Below the pieces are notes generated by a model, which saw only the letters and a list, made by a program, of their open reading frames with translations, was not told the DNA's origin and made no database searches. From NCBI GenBank assembly GCA_021234155.1, contig JAJEKV010000054.1, forward strand, positions 1,180,001 to 1,244,000: 64,000 nt of DNA, in the 5' to 3' direction. Both the position numbers and the translations under genes were made by a program. The DNA is from Isoetes taiwanensis (Eukaryota; Streptophyta; Lycopodiopsida; Isoetales; Isoetaceae). Below are positions 35,376-48,029 of this stretch, piece after piece (positions within the stretch are counted from its first letter, which is position 1; each line of letters opens with the position of its first letter).

Positions 35376-35684
35376 GCTTCAAGTTAACAAAAGCAATTTT
35401 GATATGAAGCAAGCATGGGGAGTGGTCCACTTAAATGGAATTGAGAAATATGGCAAAATATTATGTGATTTCTAATGGTTCCTCATAAAGAAAAGGGACA
35501 TAAAAAAAATACTAAACCATTGTAAAAATGTACTTAACTATTAAAGCCTCTCGATATTTATTGTATATAAGCAGTGCTTCAATTTGAAATAGGGACCTTA
35601 TATTTATAAAAGATCCAAGTTAATAACAAAAGTGGTCAGATAGGGACGTGTAGGCAGAAACGATGGTGAATCAAACAATTCAAG

Positions 35685-36584
35685 AGGAAAGGCTGATGTG
35701 AAACCTATTTGGGATTCGAAAATTTAGAATAAAAAAGGGAATTGGCTACAAATAATAGACATCGGTCTTTTTGAAAAAAAAATATAGATCACAATCATGG
35801 ATAGCTCTGATTTCTACTGCTGTGAACAGATTCTACCTTAGTAACTACCTTTGCCGATTTGAGACAATAAGGAAGAACTGGGCTTGGATCCTGTGCTAAA
35901 GTCCAAAGCCTGTGCCCAAATTCTAAGCCAAATTCCTTTCTCCTGAACTAGTTGTTAAAGGCTTAATTGATTTCATCGCCGAATAGATTATTTGATCCAA
36001 TAAGCATGTACCTTGAACTTGTGTAAAAGTATTGCCATATTTCATTCTGGAGTGAATTTAGTTGGGTGATTATGTGTGCTTTTATCAACCATTTTGAACA
36101 CAAAACCTACTGCTTCTGAATTTTTTTTGTTCATAGGAAAGGCTGATGTGAAACCTATTTGGGATTCGAAAATTTAGAATAAAAAAGGGAATTGGCTACA
36201 AATAATAGACGTCGGTCTTTTTGAAAAAAAAATATAGATCACAATCATGGATAGCTCTGATTTCTACTGCTGTGAACAGATTCTACCTTAGTAACTACCT
36301 TTGCCGATTTGAGACAATAAGGAAGAATTGGGCTTGGATCCTGTGCTAAAGTCCAAAGCCTGTGCCCAAATTCTAAGCCAAATTCCTTTCTCCTGAACTA
36401 GTTGTTAAAGGCTTAATTGATTTCATCGCCGAATAGATTATTTGATCCAATAAGCATGTACCTTGAACTTGTGTAAAAGTATTGCCATATTTCATTCTGG
36501 AGTGAATTTAGTTGGGTGATTATGTGTGCTTTTATCAACCATTTTGAACACAAAACCTACTGCTTCTGAATTTTTTTTGTTCAT
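35685..36584. repeat. 450-bp tandem duplication
   Basis: Units 35685-36134 and 36135-36584 start AGGAAAGGCTGATGTG and end TTTTTTTTGTTCAT. I see only two substitutions between them (near 35762/36212 and 35877/36327), so the duplication is recent. No coding content is recognised. Confidence 0.95.
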
Positions 36585-36689
36585 AAGCTTATAGTATTGA
36601 TTTTAGATCCTTTAGAACCTTTATTTCTAGATTATCAATTGGAATCAGAGCCAGGTCAGTCAAATCACCTGTGATCCCTGAAAGGCAAT

Positions 36690-37770
36690 ATCAGTAAGCA
36701 TTATCCAGTGCCAGTTACATTTCTTCTCAGAAAGAACTGGGTACATCTATCTCCGTCCTTGAACCACTGCAACCCTGCCTTCACCTTGGCTTCAATAACT
36801 TTTACAGTTTCCATAGCCTTGATCTGAGATAATAACTCCTTTTCTCTGACTCCACTAGTATGGCCACGAGCGCGGAGAACTTCTAATTCCTGGTACAATG
36901 CAGTCAATAGTCCTCTAGCTTCAGCAGCTCTGACTCTCCCATATTCTTTTGCAAATGACTTCACTGCAGACAACGCTGCGACAACCCCAGACATGCCCCT
37001 ACGAGGTGAGAAGGCCCGAGACCAAGCCCGACTACAACCAAGTTTGAACTCATCATCCTCCAAGTACTTGCAATTAAGCTTAAAGTAGGTCCTGGTAGGT
37101 CGATGACAATTAGCCACATCATTAGTTAGGAGTTGTGGATTATGATCAGACACGGAGCTATCCAGAAGATTTGAGAGACAAAAATCCGCTAGCCGAGAAG
37201 CTGCACAAGTATTAAAGTATCCTCTATCATGCCTTGCATAAGCTCTGCCAGCTCTGTCCAACCATTACACCGCGTAAAGGACTGATCACCATCAATCTCT
37301 ATAAGCTGGCCATCATGTAAAAGGCGTAGCCATTGTTATCGCTCGAATCCTTGCACCACTTCAGAGCCGCGACCAGTTCTATCTCTTTCCAACTCGACCA
37401 TATTAAAGTCGCCAACGAGCAACTATGCAACATTCTGCCCAAGCTGAAGAACTTTATACCTCAGAGTTGCCCACAAAGCACCACGCTGACGAGGTCTATT
37501 ATGAGCATATACATTTATCAAACCCCATTCTTGGCCCTTATCTTTCCATTTGATTATTATCCACCGCCTGAACCTATCTGTTTGAGTAAAAGTGACATCC
37601 ACAGAAGACTTCCACGCAGTAAGCACACCAGCCTTAGATGCATCAGCAGCAGACACCAAGACATTATAGTCACGTCCAAATACATTAGCTACTTTATGTA
37701 CATCACCTCGGCGGCATTTATGCTGAAGGCAACTAGCAACTCTAGTGATAACAAACACACCAAAAGGACG
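36690..37770 (-). pseudogene. L1-type LINE ORF2, endonuclease part
   Basis: Minus-strand readings give an endonuclease middle (GQEWGLINVYAHNRPRQR), the catalytic LLVGDFNMVEL block near 37400, a DHNPQLL stretch at the SDH site and, after the domain, FKLNCKYLEDDEF and WFKDGDRCTQFFLRR (the usual gap before RT). There are several frame changes and no RT. A decayed fragment. Confidence 0.78.
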
Positions 37771-38250
37771 GATCCTTCAAGGAAATCGTTATCCAATGGG
37801 CCCTAACCTTTCCAGGCTTTATCCCATACCCCACAAACCAAGGGTCAATTCCTCGTGGCAACATTGGTGTGTTCCACATGCTTGAGGACAAGCATCTCGA
37901 GGGAGGGGAGGAATGTTACGCACTAGCACCTCTAGTGATAACCAACGCACCAAAAGGGCGGATCCTTCAAGGAAATCGTTATCCAATGGGCCCCAACCTT
38001 TCCAGGCTTTATCCCATACCCCATAGTCCATATCAATTCCTCCCCCTCCTCGAGATGCTTGCCCTCAAGCATGTGGAACACACCAATGTTGCCACGAGAA
38101 ATTGAACCTTGGCTCTGATACCAAATGTTATGCACTAACACCTCTAGTGATAACCAACGCACCAAAAGGGCGGATCCTTCAAGGAAATCGTTATTCAATG
38201 GGCCCCAACCTTTCCAGGCTTTATCCCATACCCCATAGTCCATATCAATT
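37770..38250 (-). mobile_element. Rearranged LTR ends with an initiator-Met primer site
   Basis: A block containing GGATCCTTCAAGGAAATCG and AACCTTTCCAGGCTTTATCC occurs three times (about 37770, 37960 and 38165). TGGCTCTGATACCAAATGTTA at 38112-38132 is the complement of an initiator-Met tRNA primer-binding site next to an LTR end. The unit therefore read leftward. No complete element remains. Confidence 0.65.
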
Positions 38251-38259
38251 GTAGTTTGT

Positions 38260-40620
38260 CCAAAAAGGTGGTCGTCTAATAATAACTATTCATGCCCATC
38301 ACTTCTTTTATAGTTTAATAGTTACGTTCTACCTTTTCCTTTGAAACTAATTTTGGCTTTAGTTATTTTATATTCAACACTAATAATTATCTTCTCAAAA
38401 CATATGATATGTCTTTTATTGATGGACTCAAAACTATATATTATCTATTCTCTTTTCTTACTCTTATCATGATGTAGAAACACAGCCTTCTGGCTGCCAT
38501 GTTGAGACAACATGATTCCAATCACAAGGTGGCAGAAGGAGAGGTAAGGGTCCTGGCATGCCAGGTTTGGTGTGGAAAGAGATATAGTATCCAGGACCAA
38601 AGGCATAGATCTTGAATTTGTGGTTGCACGGAGGAAAGAAATTGCTGAGGTAAGGATTGGTATTCACATGTTCATCCTTATTCATTCTGTTGTGTACTAA
38701 ACAACCCTAGCTCATGTAGGTATTTAGCTGCACACCAGCATTTGATGTTGATGCTGAAGCAAGGACAGATCCTAAAGATGCATATGACAGTGATGAGACA
38801 ATTGACGAAAGCCACATGCATATCAGCAGCTCTCAACATGTACAAGAGTGTGAGCGGGCACTCTAATTTGGTGCCATATTAATTTATTCATCAAGGCTGT
38901 ACATTAAATTTGCTGGATATGTTAATTTAGACATGTTGTTATTCGAGTGAACCATATTGTGAACACATTCAGTTCACAACATTGTAAGTGCATCACTCCA
39001 ATTGTGATATGCTGTGCATTGCATTGCACACAGCTCCTTGGAATGTTTAGTTTGTGAATGTATAAACCAAAGTGTAACTTGTTCATTACAGTGCATTGTC
39101 CATGCGCCTGTCTTACCGCAACGGACAAAACAGATGTGAAGACTTTTCCGGCCACCAACATTTTGTTCCTCAAATCTGACAAAGATATGACAATTACATT
39201 ATGACAAAATCTGAGACAATAAGATTCTTAAGTTCATAATGATCATATCAGATTCTTAAGTTCATAATGTAGATTAAGACAATAAGATTCTTAAATTCTT
39301 ATTAACACTAAGACTATGACAAAATCTGAGACAATAAGATTCTTAAGTTCATAATATTTATATCAGATTCTTAAGTTCATAATGTTCATATCAGACTAAG
39401 ACAATAAGATTCTCAAGTTCTTATTAACACTAAGACTGGGCATTTAATTGCTTAATACCTCGATTCCTAGCGCCCCAATGTCCTGAATGCTTAGGCGTGC
39501 GATGTAATTGTCTAATCTGTGGCTTTAATCAACCTGTTATGTGAGTGCTTTGAGTTTTAGGGGCAATTAGGATAATTATCTGGGGGTTAGGGTTAATCAA
39601 TACATCGGTATCATGATGAGGAGTACTCGAGACGGGAAAGGTTGCGCGTGTAAAACCTCGGGCATGCCGCGACAGGGGGATCTCGTGACCTTGATGCATA
39701 TGAAGTTGTCTGCGGTAGCGGGGTCTACTCGCACCCGCTGACGGGCCTTAAACCACCGCGACAGGCTATACCTGCCGCAGTACGTGGTACATTTTGCCAC
39801 GTATGTAGGGTATTGGCCGCCACGTAGGGGGCTCCTTAGCCCCCCTAGCTTTAGGCTAGTAATTGGAGATGGAAATGGCAAAATCTCGTTCAAAAAAATT
39901 GCGCAAATTGTAGCTAACACGATTCAGGAGCACACGTAATTACCAAAATTCGTGCTGGATTTGTATGCAATTTTCAGTGGCGCCCCTTAAGTGCGCGAAA
40001 GGGGGCGACCATACCCTATGTTGTCGTGTCGCAATGGCATTGCTTAAGGCTCTTTCTACTTCATATATTTCCATTCAAATTCCTACCAACCAATGCAAAA
40101 TCATCCTCGTGCAACTAAACACAATTTTACACATTTACTTGAAGTGGTTTACTCGTTTTAACAAGTTCCAATCATTACTCGTTGTATCTTTAGGAGTATA
40201 TAAATAGGAGAGGTGAAAGGGAACAAAAAGTTCAACCAGATAATATTCTTAGTTTAACTTTTTGTCTGGCCAGTAAAAAGCACATCGGACTTGATGGACT
40301 TGGAAGACGAGTTCATGGATTCTCTAGGCATTTTCCTACAATAGCATCATTGATGACCGATGAGGCAAGTACTTTGTTTGCCTACATAATAAATCGAATC
40401 CTTCATGTTCTTGAAGAAAAGCACACCCTAGGCCAACAGATTGTTGTTTGGAAAGACAAGATTACACTTAAGGATAAACATGGAGATCATCCTCTTGAGC
40501 TAATTACTTTTTGAGCTGATGTCTTGAGGTATTGGTTATTTTCTTAAAAGAATGAGAGGTTTATGTCCAGACCTATCATTGGCTTCACCACTTATATATG
40601 AAGATGGCAAGAACATGGAA
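38260..40620. other. No gene; short repeats
   Basis: No coding region is supported. At 39190-39440 the phrases GACAATAAGATTCTTAAG and TTCATAAT are repeated several times in an irregular array. A GC-rich patch at 39600-39850 may be an old transposon. Confidence 0.45.
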
Positions 40621-40623
40621 GTC

Positions 40624-41601
40624 TCAAATGAAGCCACTGTAGTAAGGGGGCACATAAGAGCAGCCATAATCTTCCTCTGTCACAGGGCTGCCAACAAGAA
40701 GCGGATCAACCGGCTCTATTGGACCATTCAAATCACAGATTTCATCAACATCTTCAACAATCAACTCATCAAATCCACCACCAATACTAGTTAAATCTGC
40801 AGGAGCAGAGGTTGGTCTGGCAGAAATATGTCCACAAGAAGCATAAATTGATGAACTGATCTCTGAAGGAGGAGGATCATCAAGGGAAGTCAACTGTGAG
40901 TAACGGGGAGAAAATAAACCCCCTAAAGCTTCCAAACTTGTCCCTGTCCCTGTTATTTGATTTGGAAGAAAAGCTCTAGGAAACTGCACAGATATAGGCA
41001 CAGATATGCTTCCACATAATGGGATATGTTCAGAGAATCCTTCAGAAATAGACTCAGCAGATTGGTAAGATTGTTGAGGATAAGCCATAACTGCCTCTGT
41101 TGCCCTAGAGCTTGAAGAATTAGGTCTAGAAGATGGAGTATTAGGGTTAGGGTTTGGAGGGGAAGAAGAATCGATCTGTTCATGGAGTCTGACGGAAACA
41201 TTGAGTATGCCATGTTTACGGCCTGAAGATCTGCGCACACTATAAGCCATAAACTGAGTATTTGAGGCACTATTTTGCCTTGCATCTGAAGGGATATCTG
41301 TAAAAGGGATTCTTACAGTTCCTACTAAATAATCACTCAGGGCTCCATGGGAATAAATTTCTACCATAAATGCTCCGCTTCCGTCTCGAATGCTTGAATC
41401 ATCCACAGAAAACGTTAGCTTGCCATTCCAGACAGGATTGTTGCCTCCGTCTTCGTTGAGCAGAGTACATTGTCTTACTGCCGGATCTATCCATGCCACT
41501 GCGTAGGTCTGCATCTTTCTGAATAAGGATTTGTTTTTCAAGGAAAGGGCCGAAATCACGTTTAGCTCCACAAGCCTTTCTTTCTTCATCTTGGTGGCCA
41601 T
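40624..41601 (-). CDS. C2-domain protein, SRC2/BAP-like
   Basis: A single-exon, 325-codon protein beginning MATKMKKERLVELNVIS. Residues about 8-140 form a C2 domain: KNKSLFRKMQTYAVAWIDP, NNPVWNGKLTFSVDD, then MVEIYSHGALSDYLVGTVRI. This is the arrangement of plant SRC2/BAP-type C2 proteins, which bind membranes through phospholipid, often with calcium. Few acidic loop residues are visible, so calcium dependence is uncertain. After the domain comes a proline/serine/asparagine-rich linker (SSPPNPNPNTPSSRP), with no membrane segment. It ends SYVPPYYSGFI. ABRE/G-box-like ACGT motifs lie 75-100 bp upstream. The frame is intact and likely functional; the exact cellular role cannot be read. Confidence 0.85.
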   Translation of the reverse strand: MATKMKKERLVELNVISALSLKNKSLFRKMQTYAVAWIDPAVRQCTLLNEDGGNNPVWNGKLTFSVDDSSIRDGSGAFMVEIYSHGALSDYLVGTVRIPFTDIPSDARQNSASNTQFMAYSVRRSSGRKHGILNVSVRLHEQIDSSSPPNPNPNTPSSRPNSSSSRATEAVMAYPQQSYQSAESISEGFSEHIPLCGSISVPISVQFPRAFLPNQITGTGTSLEALGGLFSPRYSQLTSLDDPPPSEISSSIYASCGHISARPTSAPADLTSIGGGFDELIVEDVDEICDLNGPIEPVDPLLVGSPVTEEDYGCSYVPPYYSGFI

Positions 41602-41671
41602 GCTCCTCCTCCGGCGCTCCGATCCTTTGTTTTGTGTTCAGGGTCATGTCCCTTGGTCGTCCTACGCGCCT

Positions 41672-41698
41672 CGTGACGTGGCGCTACACGACACGTCA
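41672..41698. promoter_or_regulatory. Paired ACGT (ABRE/G-box-like) elements
   Basis: GACGTGGC at 41675-41682 and GACACGTC at 41690-41697, upstream of the C2 gene start at 41601. Such paired ACGT cores are typical of abscisic-acid or stress-responsive plant promoters; the role here is inferred. Confidence 0.5.
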
Positions 41699-41759
41699 TA
41701 TGTACAATCAACCGCCACATGTTTAAGGGCCAGATTCAACTACGTCACTTTGGTTTCCG

Positions 41760-42925
41760 GATGTTAATAAAGGGCAAATTATTATTCCACAACTCAGCAA
41801 TTACAGGCGCATGATATATTCCATTGTCGACGGACATTCTAAACATCGTGGTTACGTGTCTCTGCTTAAACTGCATATTCTCCTTTTTAGACATTTACCA
41901 TTTTCAGGTCATATTCACATTTTCCCTCCGCCATTAGGCTTTTGTTAAACCCATAGATACGAAACTAGCATGGATGCCATATTTTGTGATTCTTGCAGAA
42001 TCTGCTTTATTTGCTCCATATTAGCTAAATTGCATTGGGACAATCATGGATCTGTCTCCGCATGCAGGTATATAAATTTGTCTTCGTGATTGTTATTTGT
42101 TCTTTGGCTTTTTACTGTGTTACAGGTAATTTTTTTGCAATTCAAAGCTTGCACGGTTGAATATTGTGCTCCGGTACAAATTTAGTATAATGTGCTAGAT
42201 TGGCATAAAGAGGAAGAGGCTGTTGTGTTGGTGCTTTCATAAGTATCTTCATTATTTGATACATGTACTATTTTGAAGGATATAACAACTTTGTCCATGC
42301 GTGGTTGTAGCAGTGGAACTCCTCAAGTTGAAATTGCAAAGTTAGCAGGCCAATAGTGCATGCAGTTTTATCATTAGACATGATACTCTGTTTTTCTAAA
42401 ATACTCGTTGCATCACTTATTGATTCAAGTTATTTGTGTATTTAATGGTGACCATTTTAACTTTATTATTAAACATATGCATTGTTGTTTTATAGCTTAG
42501 AAACATCTGCTCTATACTGATCTTAATCTATAACATATGCCCAACTGCTTTGTATATGGCTGCAGAAGTTCCTCCCCATTTGGATATGCTCTTGCCCCAT
42601 GTTAGCTTGAACTGCATATAATATCCATTGCATCACTTATTGATTCAAGATCTTTGAGTATTTACTGCTAACGAGCACTTTAAGCTTATGATTGTGTTCG
42701 TGCAGGAGATATTCAATGTTGTTTTATAGCTTGGAAGCATCTGCTCTATTCTAATAATCTATAATATATGCCCCAGCTTTGTGCATTGTTACAAAAGTTC
42801 CTCTTCATCTGCAGACATCATTGTTTAGGTAAATGGATAAGCTCTTACACCATGAACTGCATATGATGGTCTAGCTTATAATAGCATGATGATACTATGA
42901 TAGATTTTTGGATTTCATTTCTATG

Positions 42926-42956
<31 letters not shown>

Positions 42957-43480
42957 GCAGCATGTTAACAAGAAGGAAGGAACTGGATCAAAGGTTTCTT
43001 ATGTGCAGCGTTATATTGACAGTTTTGCAGTCGTCCTTTTTGGCGAGCTGATTTTTGTGCTTTTCAACGAGGAAACTGTCTTCAATACATTGTTTTGAAT
43101 GTGTTGCACTAGTTGATTCAAAGCTAAATAATAGCAATGTTGCATAATATATGGCAAGTGGCGACGAGATTAGAGCTTCCTTGCTTCTGCTCATGATTCC
43201 GAGCTGTGTGCTTGTGAAAGGGAAGTTGAATGAGCTTAACCCATGCAATGATTCTCAGGTATACTTGGGTCCTCGCACGCTACGGTGGCATAAATGACGT
43301 CATTTTTTAGCCCTAAATAATAGCACTAATTAACGGAGTGTAACTGAATTTTTGAATTTTATTTTAGCACTAAATCCCACCCATGAGATCCTAATCCGTC
43401 GAACCTTTCTTCCTTTCCCTCTTTCTTGGAATTTCTTGGATCGGATTCAGAAACATAGCTACTCCCCATCGAGATCTCCG
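41760..43480. other. No gene firmly supported
   Basis: AT-rich sequence with a 26-bp poly-T run near 42927. A short reading from 43152 (MASGDEIRASLLLL to NDSQ) ends at a GTATAC donor-like site and could be a first exon, but no partner exon is found. The phrase CACTTATTGATTCAAG is repeated at about 42413 and 42633. Confidence 0.3.
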
Positions 43481-44760
43481 TACCCTGCTTGGTTAACTGG
43501 CTGGATCAAATTGTTATGAATGTACTACTCCTACAGCAGTAATTATCGAAATCAATTATTTTTTTTTTTTTTTGATTGAAGGCGTATATGTATATTAATT
43601 ATAGATTATAGTGTTACAAAAAGGTACTTTTTATGGGGAAGTATAACCCCAAGAAAACTCCTAAAAAGGAGATAGAGTATGATAATAAAATACTTAAGGC
43701 TCAGATGTGGGATATATGTAGCTGTCAGATGAGATATAACACACTGCCTAAAAGTGAGATTTGAGATTCTGATTAGTCGATTTTCTTCCTCTGCCCCTGA
43801 CCATGATCGTGAGTGTGCAGAATGCACAAAGGCAAGATTCTGCCATAGCCATATTGAACCGGCCTTTGTTGTCCTTTGCCTCACATAACTGGCCTCTTCT
43901 TGCATCATAGCTCTGAGCACAGCAACAATTACAAGGCTCCTCGTGTCTGAAAAGATCCGGTGGGCCGAATACCATAAGCCATTGTTGATTAACTGCCGGA
44001 TCAATCTTCTTCCATTTAAGTTTGCGCACCAGCACGAAAATAATTCCTGTAATAACCACAAGGATATTGTGAGATTCATGGGAAATTCTAAACAGAACTT
44101 TGAATAGCAGCATTGATCCACTTGATGTCGTATTCAATCTGCTTGATGACCGCTTCTGGGTGAGTAATGTCACAGTTAAAAATGAAAGTGTTTCTGCCTT
44201 TCCAAATCCTCCACAAAAGGATGTAGAGTCTCCAGTCCCTGGGGTAATTTGGAATGAAGAAGTCTACTGAAGCCATGGAGTTCAGGTCATAACCGAAGAT
44301 AGTGGAGGCAAGCTCCAGAATCCATTCCGACCAGATGCAAGATCTAAACAGATGTTCCTCATCTTCTTTGTGTCCCAGACATCTAGGGCAGACCATTTGA
44401 GGCAGAAATCAATTATTTATATCATTTTAAAAAATCGATTGCCAGTCATTAGATTCAAGAAAAACCCCAATCAGATCCCATTACCTTGCTTAATTAACTG
44501 GCCGGATTAAATTGTTGTAACTGTGCTGCTCCTACAATATTAATTATCAAATTCGGTTATTTGTACCATTCTAAACAATCGATTGCCAGTCATTAGATTC
44601 AAGAAAGGCCCCAATTGAAATTCCATTACCCTGCTTGGTTAACTGGCCAGATCAAATTGTTGTGACTGTGCTGCTCCTACAACAGTAATTATCGAAATTG
44701 GTTATTTTTACCATTCTAAACAATCGATTGCGAGTCATAACAACTCGAATCAAATTGCTC
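43480..44760. repeat. Three diverged tandem units of about 150 bp, first split by an L1
   Basis: Units share TTAACTGGCCAGATCAAATTG, GTAATTATCGAAAT and CAATCGATTGCCAGTCAT. The first is interrupted by the LINE fragment at 43561-44404; the second and third follow at about 44490 and 44635. Confidence 0.75.
43561..44404 (-). mobile_element. 5'-truncated L1 insertion with target duplication
   Basis: An 844-bp insertion bounded by the 13-bp direct repeat GAAATCAATTATT (43548-43560 and 44405-44417), with a poly-T start that is the A tail on the minus strand. The minus frame at 44088-44396 contains CPRCLGHKEDEEHLFRSC, the reverse-transcriptase-associated zinc finger (zf-RVT), then WRLYILLWRIWKGRNTFIF. 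Non-functional. Confidence 0.88.
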
Positions 44761-44863
44761 ATCTGAACAATTTCTCAGATTGAAGAAAAGCTGCTCCAGT
44801 GGTAAACATCTAGTCTTTGTTGACAAATCTTTAGGAATGGTAAATAATGTGGAAATGGTTTCA

Positions 44864-45185
44864 GGGTGAAGGCATGCTACGGTGTACCACTTTTGGAACC
44901 CTCAAAAGTACCTACACTGGGTACTTTTAAATTTGGTACTTTCATAGTTTTCTTTCCACTAAAATCAATAAAAATAATTTGAATTGAAGGTCAATAGCAT
45001 GTCAATCTATAGTATCAATGGATAACCATACCATTAGAAACTAAAATGAATCAATCAACTCTCAAACTTATTGTTTATTGAGACATTTGTGCAAGTTCCT
45101 AGTACCCAGTATTGGGTACTTTTCTGGGTAGTTTTGCACTCCCTAAAAAGTAATTTATATGGTACACCCTAGCATGCTTTCACCC
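44864..45185. mobile_element. MITE copy 1 (322 bp)
   Basis: Terminal inverted repeats GGGTGAAGGCATGCTA and the complement of TAGCATGCTTTCACCC, with TTCA on both sides (44860-44863, 45186-45189). It shares length and most sequence with 50341-50662. The interior has mirrored AGTACC/GGTACT motifs. Non-coding. Confidence 0.9.
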
Positions 45186-45189
45186 TTCA

Positions 45190-48002
45190 TTCTATTACAT
45201 TTGATGCTTTTATATTGAGGGCAGAGGTTAATATAGCAGGTGTGGAGGATGCATTCCATCTCGCTTTGATTCGTCTCTTTATTAGTGTGATATTTCAAGC
45301 TAGACTTTTTTGAATTTGGCATCAGCAGAAAGTACAGCGCATTAATATTTGGTCGTGCAAGTCCAATAGTTAATGCTAACGAGTTAAGTATTTGGTACTA
45401 TGTTTGCAGGCAACAGGTGCAAGTTAGCAAATTATGCTAAGAGGTTATATATTGGTACTATGTTTCACATGCAGTACTTGCTAGCTAGTATGTGCTGTGT
45501 ACGAGTTAGTGATCAACATTTGCTAAGTAATAGATTACGTTAACAACGCAACTTTGGTGCTACACTTGCAGGCTCAATTTATTATTAGCAGCGGTTGCTA
45601 AGAAGATGAAGTTCAGTGCTAAGTTAAAAAGAGTTAGCTGCTATTTAGCATGATATGCTAATCATTTGCTATTTTCCCGACAGTAGGTTCAAGTTGATTG
45701 GTGTTGCTGACAATTCTAGGGAAAGGTCCTTATGCACAAATATCATCATCCGAAGTGAAGTGATGTTCCATTGAGCTGAATGAAAAAATGAGTACAATGA
45801 CCCATAGGGAAACAAACTGATTAACCCCATGAGTGAAGAGGGGAACAAAATGATGAACTCCAAATGAGTAAAACAACAAACACAACCCCGGGTTAGACCA
45901 CACGATATATAAGATAATTGTGTATAATGAGTTCATGCCCTCACATAGAAGATCCAGAAGGTCGATGTACTGTAATGCTTTCGAACTGCAACAACTGCAA
46001 TAGTCAGGTCGTGCCATCCATCCAAGCAGTGACTCAAATCTATCCTGCTAAGATACCGCTCTATATATCCCTCTTGGTCGCTCGTATAAAAAGCAGCCTT
46101 ATGCACATCAAAGAGCTCCAAACTGCAAGACCAAACCACATGTGATTGTCAACTGTGTTAGGAACCATCTACGGGCCAAGAGTCAGCAAGCTACAAAGTT
46201 GGACTAAAAATACAAGAGCACAATATCAAAATGAAAAAAAAGATCCATGAGGATCTTTGGAAACCACGGGGCTACGCCGAGATAGGAAAATATAGGCTCG
46301 ACCTAGAGGCATATAAAAAGCAGCCGTATGCACAACAGCGAGCTCCAAACTGCAAGACCTAACCATATGTGATTGTCAACTGTGTTAGGAGCCATCCACG
46401 GGCCAAGAATCAGCAAGCTATAAAGTTGGACTAGAAATACAAGAGCACAATATCAAAAATTGAAGAGATGATCCATGAGGATCCTCGGAAGCTACGGGGC
46501 TACGCCGAGATAGGAAAATATAGGCTCGACCCCGGGGGCTCCCACTTGGTGCCCTCCAGAAGCGCCACATGCTATGCTGGAAAAAATGCAGAAGCCCATC
46601 GACCAATACTGAACGAAAAGTAAAACACATATAGCGCGAGTTGGGGGGGGGGGGGAGGGGGGGGGGCTCAGTGACAACAACAAGATTCAACTAAGAGGAA
46701 ACGGCGATGAGGAATGTAGGAAGACGCAAGGCTTTTATGGGAGAAAGGGGCAAAGAAAGCCTGCACTATAGCAGGCTTGTGCCAAAGAAAACTTGGGTCC
46801 AAAAGAAGAGCTAGTGCCAAAACTGGCGTCCCTTCCCCTAAAATGATGGTTCTCTTCTATATAAGAAGAGAACCATAGCATTAGTAATTGTTTGATTTGG
46901 ATGTTTAGTGCTATGAGTTGGATGGTTTAGTTTTTTGCAGGCACAATGAAGGACTTCCACTGATATATAATTTCAAAGCTGTTGCAGGGATAGAATGGCA
47001 ACAAAGAAAACTCAACCTAAGGTGACCATAGACGAAGAAGAAGCAAGGAGGATGTTTGACACATCTGTGTTGCCTTCTGAGGAAATGACCTCTTCATATG
47101 TAAGAAAGCAGATGTGGTTGAAGATAAGATAAGCAAAATATTTGGTTGTGTAAAACTGGTGGATATACCAAGCAAATTTATAAGTCTAGTCGAATGAATC
47201 CACTCTACAGAAGATGTTAAGAAAGAAGTGATGTTTGTATTGGAGAGATTAGGAAGTTTTTTGCGTGGGCATTCACTTTGCATGTGAAAGGACAAAAAAT
47301 TAACTGGCAGTCATTTGTGGTTAAAACTAAGAAAAGTTTTGATGATTTCATAAGTAAAAACATATCTATCTTTGAAAACTGTTTCTATATTCCTGGTTTT
47401 TTTTTTATGATGAATCTACATACGATAGTTATTTAGATCCATAACTTTCTTGCAAATTGTGTAAAATCAGGATTTTATTACGATATCCGTTCTTACTGAT
47501 TTTCAAAATCTATATCTACGCTTTTCTTGTGGAGTCTTGAGAGGGCAAATATAGTGGTTTTAATATTCAGCAACTATATGGGTGCCATGTGCTAGTATTA
47601 CTGTGAGGAATAGTTAGTATCCCAACATAGGATTATATTTTTGTTGCTCAAGCTCTTGAAGAGTCCATATTGACAACCTAGAAAGTGTTGCTTCAAAACA
47701 TTTTATTATTTATAAAATATTATTTGTCAAACACTTGAAAATTATTGATTATCAAAATTTAAGGCCATTCTATGAAGTAAAATTATATGTTTTTTAAATG
47801 TTGTCTTTTGTAAACTAAAACATTCAATTTTAAATAGTACATAATATATAGGTATTAGAATATTGGAATTTTTAAAATATAATTTCATGGTAGAGGGTTG
47901 ATAAATAAATAAATCATAAATAGATAAATATGAATATAAAATTTTAAATATTTTAAGAAAAGTAGCTATTATAATAAATAGTCTTCCTGCATAAAAGTGC
48001 AA
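45190..48002. other. Mostly gene-free; 227-bp tandem duplication and a broken ORF
   Basis: Units 46085-46311 and 46312-46538 begin TATAAAAAGCAGCC and contain GGGGCTACGCCGAGATAGG. From 46988 a lysine/glutamate-rich reading (MATKKTQPKVTIDEEEARRM) is frameshifted after about 47 codons. In another frame it continues VEDKISKIFGCVKLVDIP, possibly a decayed gag or host gene that I do not recognise. The rest holds nothing supportable. Confidence 0.5.
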
Positions 48003-48029
48003 AAAATAGTCTTCCTGTAGTTAAATAGG

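Noticed and set aside
38112-38132. tRNA gene suggested by the TGGTATCAGAGC match
   Set aside because: Only the short primer-binding complement is present, at an LTR edge; no tRNA arms.
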